A stretch of 36,726 bases of DNA. Origin: Cladosporium sp. IMV 00045 (Eukaryota > Ascomycota > Dothideomycetes > Cladosporiales > Cladosporiaceae). Numbering within the stretch: position 1 is the first letter of the stretch; each line of letters starts with the position of its first letter. Shown here piece after piece: positions 31,983-36,726 of the stretch. The DNA lies in the NCBI GenBank assembly GCA_001931905.2, contig MSJI02000359.1, forward strand, positions 1-36,726, given 5' to 3'. Position numbers and translations under genes: made by a program. The notes beneath the pieces were generated by a model. The model was given only the letters and a program-made list of their open reading frames with translations. It ran no database searches and was not told the origin of the DNA.

Positions 31983-32288
31983 GGTTGATTATGGTCAGTA
32001 TGAGAATGTTTATTTGTGCGTTGAGGTCTGAATTGAACTGACGTTAACACACTTGGTGATATCTGAGTCACTTCTTCTAAATGATAACAACCCTAGCTGC
32101 AGTAAACAAGGTTCATTTGATCCTTCGAACTGCGATTTTAGCCCGGACAGCCACAACCACGCCTCGAACGACACAGATGCTACACAAAATGAACGACGGA
32201 TATTTTCTCAGTATACGCAATAAGTTTGTGAGACTGCATCGGTTAATTTCCATATCAGAGCTTGTGCAACGAGTGATACATGGATCAC

Positions 32289-32303
32289 AACCCTAACCCT
32301 AGG
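32289..32303 (-). promoter_or_regulatory. Telomere-like (telobox) motif upstream of the RecQ helicase
   Basis: The + strand reads AACCCTAACCCTAGG, two TTAGGG units on the minus strand, about 235 bp before the RecQ ATG. Such motifs in promoters are bound by Tbf1/TRF-type Myb proteins in several fungi. A single AACCCTAG also lies near 32088. Function here is inferred from position only. Confidence 0.5.
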
Positions 32304-32362
32304 TACCCCAAAGTGAGGTCGATTAGACCCTGACATTGCACGTGAACTCGCGAACCCCGATA

Positions 32363-32372
32363 TTCGCGCGAA
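32363..32372. promoter_or_regulatory. TTCGCGCGAA palindrome, E2F/MBF-like site
   Basis: A perfect 10-bp palindrome lies 165 bp upstream of the RecQ ATG. Its core matches the TTTCGCGC/CGCGAAA type of element recognised by fungal SBF/MBF and animal E2F. Another TCGCGA occurs at about 32348 and a TCGCG at about 32395, making a small cluster. Confidence 0.5.
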
Positions 32373-32484
32373 ACCCCGCAAAATATCAAATAGATCGCGT
32401 CCAAGGCAGCGCGAGACGATCCAAACTCGACGAAAGTCTACAATCGTCTGGTTCAATACACGACAGCAGCCGCCGACAGATTCG

Positions 32485-32551
32485 ATGTCGCGCATACTAC
32501 ATGAGACGAGCAGAAGACACAGCGATGCTCGGTCCAAATGACGCGACATAA
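32485..32551 (+). promoter_or_regulatory. Two uORFs overlapping the RecQ start codon
   Basis: An ATG at 32485 opens an 18-codon frame whose TGA (32539-32541) overlaps the RecQ ATG as ATGA. A second ATG at 32501, in the remaining frame, opens a 16-codon frame ending at 32549-32551, past the RecQ start. Both would affect initiation if the leader includes them. The transcription start is unknown. Confidence 0.4.
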
Positions 32552-35500
32552 TCTGGACTCTCACCTACGCTGGCTGATCTCGACGAAGCCTTCATTGCCG
32601 CCGGACGTGCCACTTCCACCGGCTACTACGTCCTTTGGCTCGATTAGCACGGATCCCTTGAACGAGATAGACGACATTCCCGACGGTGCATTCGATGACG
32701 ATATCAGTGACGCTACGACCGAGGCCCCAGAAGAGTCAGACCACCAGAACCAGCCTCAAGTGGCACACGAGAGCGAGATGGCAAGACTCAGGACGGCACC
32801 CAGCTCAGCTACGAAACCACGACTCATATCAGCCGGCCCTAGTTCACAGCGTGAGGGAAATACGACCTCTACCAAGTCAATACCAAAATGGAAACAGACG
32901 GTTCAAGAAGCAACCAAGAAGGAATCAGTTCCTCAAACGCCCGTCAAAAATGAGTGGAGTTACCCAATATTGGAGAGCGATGTGCAAGTGCTGGACTTGA
33001 CGGAGAGTATGGACACGTTGAAAAGTCCCTCATTTGATAGGGTCGCTAGAGACACGCATGGGCGAAAGAGAAAGAGCGAGGAATACAAAGAAGATCTTGA
33101 TGATTGCCCTCGACATGGTTCTCCTGCCTCGACCAAATTGCAGCGCACGACTTCAAGATTGGCGTCGCCTGTCAAGCAGTCTCGAGTACAACCAACCGAG
33201 GAAGCGTCATACACCACAATTGATGAGGTTATGGAGGAAGCACCAACCGAGCCTCCTCCGCCATACTCGACTGTTGCGCCGAGGCCACCTATACAATCCA
33301 ATACATCGGCAAGCAGGACCCCAACTGTAGCAACACGCAGCGACAATGCCACTCGAAAGCGTACAGTCATGCCGGATTCAGAGGAGGACGAGGAAGATAG
33401 CATAATCAATCTCACTGGTCCACCAAAGCGGGCTTCACCAAGAAGCCAGACCGCCGCTCCACCGGCCACAGTCAAGGAATCTCCAGTGGCCAAGAGATCT
33501 CAAACTTTGCCGGAAAGATCGTCACGTACTGCCTCGCCGTCCAAGGCCCCAACATCGTCCGATCTCGCCAAGCCTGTCGGCTCTCTAAGCACGCAAGGAG
33601 AGCTCGACTCTTCGCTTAGCCCGGAGGATCGCAATCGCTTGGATAGCTTCTTCGACCTTTCGTCAGACGCCATCAAGCGAGTGCGACAAGAACTGGAACC
33701 CCAGATTGACCAGATTGCTGGATACATTGCTGATTGCATGGAAAACGACAAGGACGACGAAGCAGCTGCTCAGGAAGCCGAGCTTGACCATGTGGAAAGT
33801 CGCATAGAAGCCCTCAGATCTCTTGCAGAGATGCCACAGCAGCGTGAACGCCTTAATGCCGAGAAGACGAAAGCATTCGCCACGCTACGACAAGCCATCA
33901 AGACCAGATCGCCAGGCCTTCAAGAAGCCAAGGAATACAACAAACAATGCAAGAACAAGCTGGTCGGATTCGAAACCGAGTGTTTGCGCTTGCTCAACAT
34001 CTGCGATGAGGATATAGACAAGTGCTTGCGGAGGGCGAGCGCTGGAAGACAGGCTGCCTCAAAATCTGTCGCTGTCAAAGCCACGCAACCCACGCCTCCC
34101 GTGTCAAACTTCGTTGAAACAGATGCTCCAAGCTCGACGCGAATCGCACAAACACAAGCCTTTCCTAACGCGTTTGAGCACATGGCTGAAAAGCATGCTT
34201 CGCAGGCGCCATCAAGACAACTGTCAATGGCTCCACCGCCTCGTCCGGCTCCGTCCTCACCCGTGAACAAGCAGAAGACCAGGACAGAGCACCGCGTCGC
34301 TTTCTCTAATGGGGTGAACATGTTTGACGACTTCCCAGAGGACGACGAGCAGCTGTTTACCAACAACATGGGCACACCGCCAGCTCCATTCACAGACCAT
34401 AATGAGGATTATGGAGGCGATGACGATGATATGCTACAGTTTGCCGATGATATCGAGAACAGGGGCTTGCCTGAGAAGCCACCTCATCCAGCAACTGCGC
34501 GTCCAGTCTTCGGCGAAACATCAGCGAACAGCCAATTGAACCCATCACAGTCCAGTGCAAAGAAATCAAGGAAATCACAAACAATACAAGCGGATGCCGA
34601 TGTGGAGAACTTCTTTCAGTATCCTTGGTCTGACGACGTCGCGCGGGCCCTCAAGCAGCGCTTCAAACTGAAAGGCTTCAGACAGGGCCAGATTGGGGCC
34701 ATCAATGCAACACTGGGAGGCAAGGATGTTTTTGTGTTGATGCCGACCGGAGGTGGCAAATCACTGTGCTACCAACTTCCCTCGCTGATCACCTCGGGCG
34801 AGACGAGAGGTGTCACCATTGTCATTTCTCCTTTGCTCTCTCTCATGGAAGACCAAGTTCAGCACCTTCGGCACTTACACATTCAAGCGTATCTGATCAA
34901 CAGCGAGACAAAGGCGGAAGAGCGCCGTGCCATTTTCGATGCGTTCCAAGAGCCGAACGTGCAGGATTTCGTCCAACTTCTATACGTCACTCCAGAGATG
35001 CTCAGCAAGAGCCAGGCCATCACAAATGCCTTCAGCAGATTGTACAATCGTGGCCAGCTGGCGCGACTTGTGATCGATGAGGCTCATTGCGTCAGTCAAT
35101 GGGGGCATGATTTCCGCCCAGATTACAAACTGATCGGTGATGTACGAAGGCAATTCCCGAAGCTTCCGGTCATGGCGCTCACTGCTACTGCTACCGAGAA
35201 TGTCAAGGTTGACGTGATTCACAATCTCGGCATTGACGGGTGTGAGGTTTTCAATAGGAGTTTCAACCGTCCCAACCTCTACTACGAAGTCCGCCAGAAA
35301 GGCAAGGGGAAGGAAGATCTGGAAGCTATAGCACAGCTTATCCAGAACAACCACCGAGGCCAGACTGGTATCATCTATTGCTTGTCTCGCAAAAACTGCG
35401 AGGATTTGGCGAAAGCTTTGTCGAAAGAGCACAGGATACGCGCCCATCATTTCCATGCCGGCATGGAGCCCGCGGAGAAATCAGACATCCAGAAAAAGTG

Positions 35501-36726
35501 GCAAGCCGGTCAATATCATGTCATTGTAGCTACGATTGCGTTCGGTATGGGCATCGACAAAGCCAACGTACGCTACGTGATCCATCACAGCATGCCAAAA
35601 AGCTTGGAGGGATACTACCAGGAGACCGGACGCGCCGGAAGAGATGGCAAGAACTCCAGTTGCTACCTTTTCTATGGATACCAGGATGCCAGCAAGTTGA
35701 GGCGCATGATTGACGACGGAGAAGGCAGTCGAGAGCAAAAAGACCGTCAGCATGAGATGCTACGCAAGATGACCGCATACTGCGACAACCGAGCTGTTTG
35801 TCGACGCGTTCAGGTGCTCAGCTATTTTAGCGAGAGATTCAACGCTGCCGATTGCGACGGCCAGTGCGACAACTGCAATTCCACATCTGTCTTCGAAGAA
35901 CGGGACTTGACAGACTTCGCTGTGAATGCCGTCGAGCTCTTGCAAGAACTCCGAGGAGAAAAGGTTACTCTACCTTATTGCATGGACATCTTCCGTGGCG
36001 CGCAAACCAAGAAGGTGACCGACGCCGGCCATAACAGGCTCGAGAATCACGGCAAAGGAAAGAGTCTTAACCGAGCAGACATCGAGCGCCTTTTTAACGA
36101 ACTCCTTAGCGAGGGTGGATTGAAAGAGTTCAACCAAGTCAACCGCAGCGGCTTCGCAAATCAATACATGGAACTTGGCCCAAGGGCGAACGACTTCATA
36201 CGCCGGAGGCGACAGCTCAAGATCCAGGTTTGTACATCACCGAATGGAAAGGCTAAAGCCCTGTTGAGGAAAGCGAAGGAAGCCACTGCGAGTAAATCGA
36301 AGAAAGCGACGGGAGCCAAGGCCAGAGCAGACCTCCCGGAATCTACCTACATTTCCTCGCCAATCCAGCAAGCTATGACAAATCGCAAGCGTCAGCTGCA
36401 GCCTGAAAATCGATTCTCAGGCTACGCTAACGATGAATTCGCGGTCCCCGAAGATGACGATGATGAGGATTACGAAGACAGCGACGACGGGTTTGAGCCG
36501 ATCAGAGTTGGTGGGCGGGCACCACAACCGGCAGCGCCACCACCTCAGAGGCGACTCGGACAACGGATCACGGCCGATGCAACAATGGAAAGCCTCGACG
36601 AGATGCATCGCGTGGTAGTCGAGGAGTTTGTTCACAGAGCAAAGGAGATCGTCGAACGCATCAAGAACAACCAGTTCCTCCACACCGTTCCATTTTCGGA
36701 CACGATACTTCGCCAAATGGCCATCC
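32538..36726 (+). CDS. SGS1: RecQ DNA helicase of the Sgs1/QDE-3/BLM type, 3' end outside window
   Basis: 3'-5' DNA helicase that dissolves recombination intermediates with Top3-Rmi1; the Neurospora relative QDE-3 also acts in quelling. The frame is open from the ATG at 32538 to the window edge (1396 codons visible). The N-terminal MTRHNLDSHLRWL is typical of this family in filamentous fungi. Residues 20-350 are disordered and acidic/Ser-Pro-rich, and 360-500 look coiled-coil. The helicase core has FRQGQIGAINATL, Walker A GGGKS (738-742), DEAH (847-850), TATAT and QETGRAGRDG. The RQC zinc site has C1082, C1088, C1106, C1110 and C1113 candidates, followed by a winged helix with LTDFAVNAVELL. 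An acidic linker leads to the start of an HRDC domain near 1345, which is cut by the window end. No intron is needed. Confidence 0.95.
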   Translation, partial: MTRHNLDSHLRWLISTKPSLPPDVPLPPATTSFGSISTDPLNEIDDIPDGAFDDDISDATTEAPEESDHQNQPQVAHESEMARLRTAPSSATKPRLISAGPSSQREGNTTSTKSIPKWKQTVQEATKKESVPQTPVKNEWSYPILESDVQVLDLTESMDTLKSPSFDRVARDTHGRKRKSEEYKEDLDDCPRHGSPASTKLQRTTSRLASPVKQSRVQPTEEASYTTIDEVMEEAPTEPPPPYSTVAPRPPIQSNTSASRTPTVATRSDNATRKRTVMPDSEEDEEDSIINLTGPPKRASPRSQTAAPPATVKESPVAKRSQTLPERSSRTASPSKAPTSSDLAKPVGSLSTQGELDSSLSPEDRNRLDSFFDLSSDAIKRVRQELEPQIDQIAGYIADCMENDKDDEAAAQEAELDHVESRIEALRSLAEMPQQRERLNAEKTKAFATLRQAIKTRSPGLQEAKEYNKQCKNKLVGFETECLRLLNICDEDIDKCLRRASAGRQAASKSVAVKATQPTPPVSNFVETDAPSSTRIAQTQAFPNAFEHMAEKHASQAPSRQLSMAPPPRPAPSSPVNKQKTRTEHRVAFSNGVNMFDDFPEDDEQLFTNNMGTPPAPFTDHNEDYGGDDDDMLQFADDIENRGLPEKPPHPATARPVFGETSANSQLNPSQSSAKKSRKSQTIQADADVENFFQYPWSDDVARALKQRFKLKGFRQGQIGAINATLGGKDVFVLMPTGGGKSLCYQLPSLITSGETRGVTIVISPLLSLMEDQVQHLRHLHIQAYLINSETKAEERRAIFDAFQEPNVQDFVQLLYVTPEMLSKSQAITNAFSRLYNRGQLARLVIDEAHCVSQWGHDFRPDYKLIGDVRRQFPKLPVMALTATATENVKVDVIHNLGIDGCEVFNRSFNRPNLYYEVRQKGKGKEDLEAIAQLIQNNHRGQTGIIYCLSRKNCEDLAKALSKEHRIRAHHFHAGMEPAEKSDIQKKWQAGQYHVIVATIAFGMGIDKANVRYVIHHSMPKSLEGYYQETGRAGRDGKNSSCYLFYGYQDASKLRRMIDDGEGSREQKDRQHEMLRKMTAYCDNRAVCRRVQVLSYFSERFNAADCDGQCDNCNSTSVFEERDLTDFAVNAVELLQELRGEKVTLPYCMDIFRGAQTKKVTDAGHNRLENHGKGKSLNRADIERLFNELLSEGGLKEFNQVNRSGFANQYMELGPRANDFIRRRRQLKIQVCTSPNGKAKALLRKAKEATASKSKKATGAKARADLPESTYISSPIQQAMTNRKRQLQPENRFSGYANDEFAVPEDDDDEDYEDSDDGFEPIRVGGRAPQPAAPPPQRRLGQRITADATMESLDEMHRVVVEEFVHRAKEIVERIKNNQFLHTVPFSDTILRQMAI

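Larger units (their letters stand above)
31983..32537. promoter_or_regulatory. Divergent promoter region, PLP decarboxylase / RecQ helicase
   Basis: This 555-bp spacer separates two divergent starts. It includes a telomere-like motif at 32289-32303, a TTCGCGCGAA palindrome at 32363-32372 with further TCGCG steps nearby, and uORFs that overlap the RecQ ATG. No other gene is visible. Confidence 0.6.

Overview
This is a gene-dense stretch of nuclear DNA from a filamentous ascomycete fungus (Pezizomycotina; Dothideomycetes is my best guess, but the window alone does not settle it). The evidence is eukaryotic: 12 short spliceosomal introns (47-90 nt) with GT...AG ends and mostly CTRAC-type branch sites, monocistronic genes on both strands, and proteins of clear fungal type. 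I recognise 13 protein-coding genes, two of them cut or possibly cut by the window edges. I found no transposon, tRNA, rRNA or CRISPR array.

Layout. 1-1354 (-): DHH1 DEAD-box helicase, 3' end outside the window. 1973-2947 (+): mitochondrial rhomboid-type protease. 3679-6171 (+): HRD1 ERAD ubiquitin ligase. 6777-8716 (-, 3 exons): GUP1 MBOAT acyltransferase. 9090-10678 (+, 4 exons): ARP4 nuclear actin-related protein. 11011-15216 (+): SKI3 TPR scaffold of the Ski complex. 16450-19005 (-, 4 exons): zinc metallopeptidase with a C-terminal jacalin-like lectin domain. A 2.9 kb gene-poor divergent spacer follows. 21877-23077 (+, 2 exons): Whi5/Nrm1-type G1/S repressor. 23962-25600 (+, 2 exons): LCB1 subunit of serine palmitoyltransferase. 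26977-27612 (+, 2 exons): small four-TM membrane protein. 28454-29902 (-, 2 exons): unrecognised multi-pass membrane protein. 30531-31982 (-): group II PLP-dependent decarboxylase. 32538 to beyond 36726 (+): RecQ helicase of the Sgs1/QDE-3/BLM type, cut inside its HRDC domain.

Most genes are conserved housekeeping functions with no operon-like logic: mRNA decay (DHH1, SKI3), membrane proteolysis and ER quality control (rhomboid, HRD1), lipid remodelling (GUP1, LCB1), chromatin (ARP4), cell-cycle transcription (Whi5/Nrm1) and genome stability (RecQ). The stretch from about 27.6 to 32 kb (unrecognised membrane protein plus PLP decarboxylase) looks the most accessory.

The most interesting signals are in non-coding sequence. 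They are ATG-depleted long leaders (DHH1, the four-TM gene, Whi5/Nrm1), short uORFs placed tightly against the SKI3, HRD1 and RecQ starts, a TTAGGG-type motif and an E2F/MBF-like palindrome in the RecQ promoter, an in-phase stop-free intron in GUP1, and a two-tier hairpin in the large spacer. I see no convincing new multi-gene system. All splice sites and functions are read from sequence and family knowledge, with no searches run.
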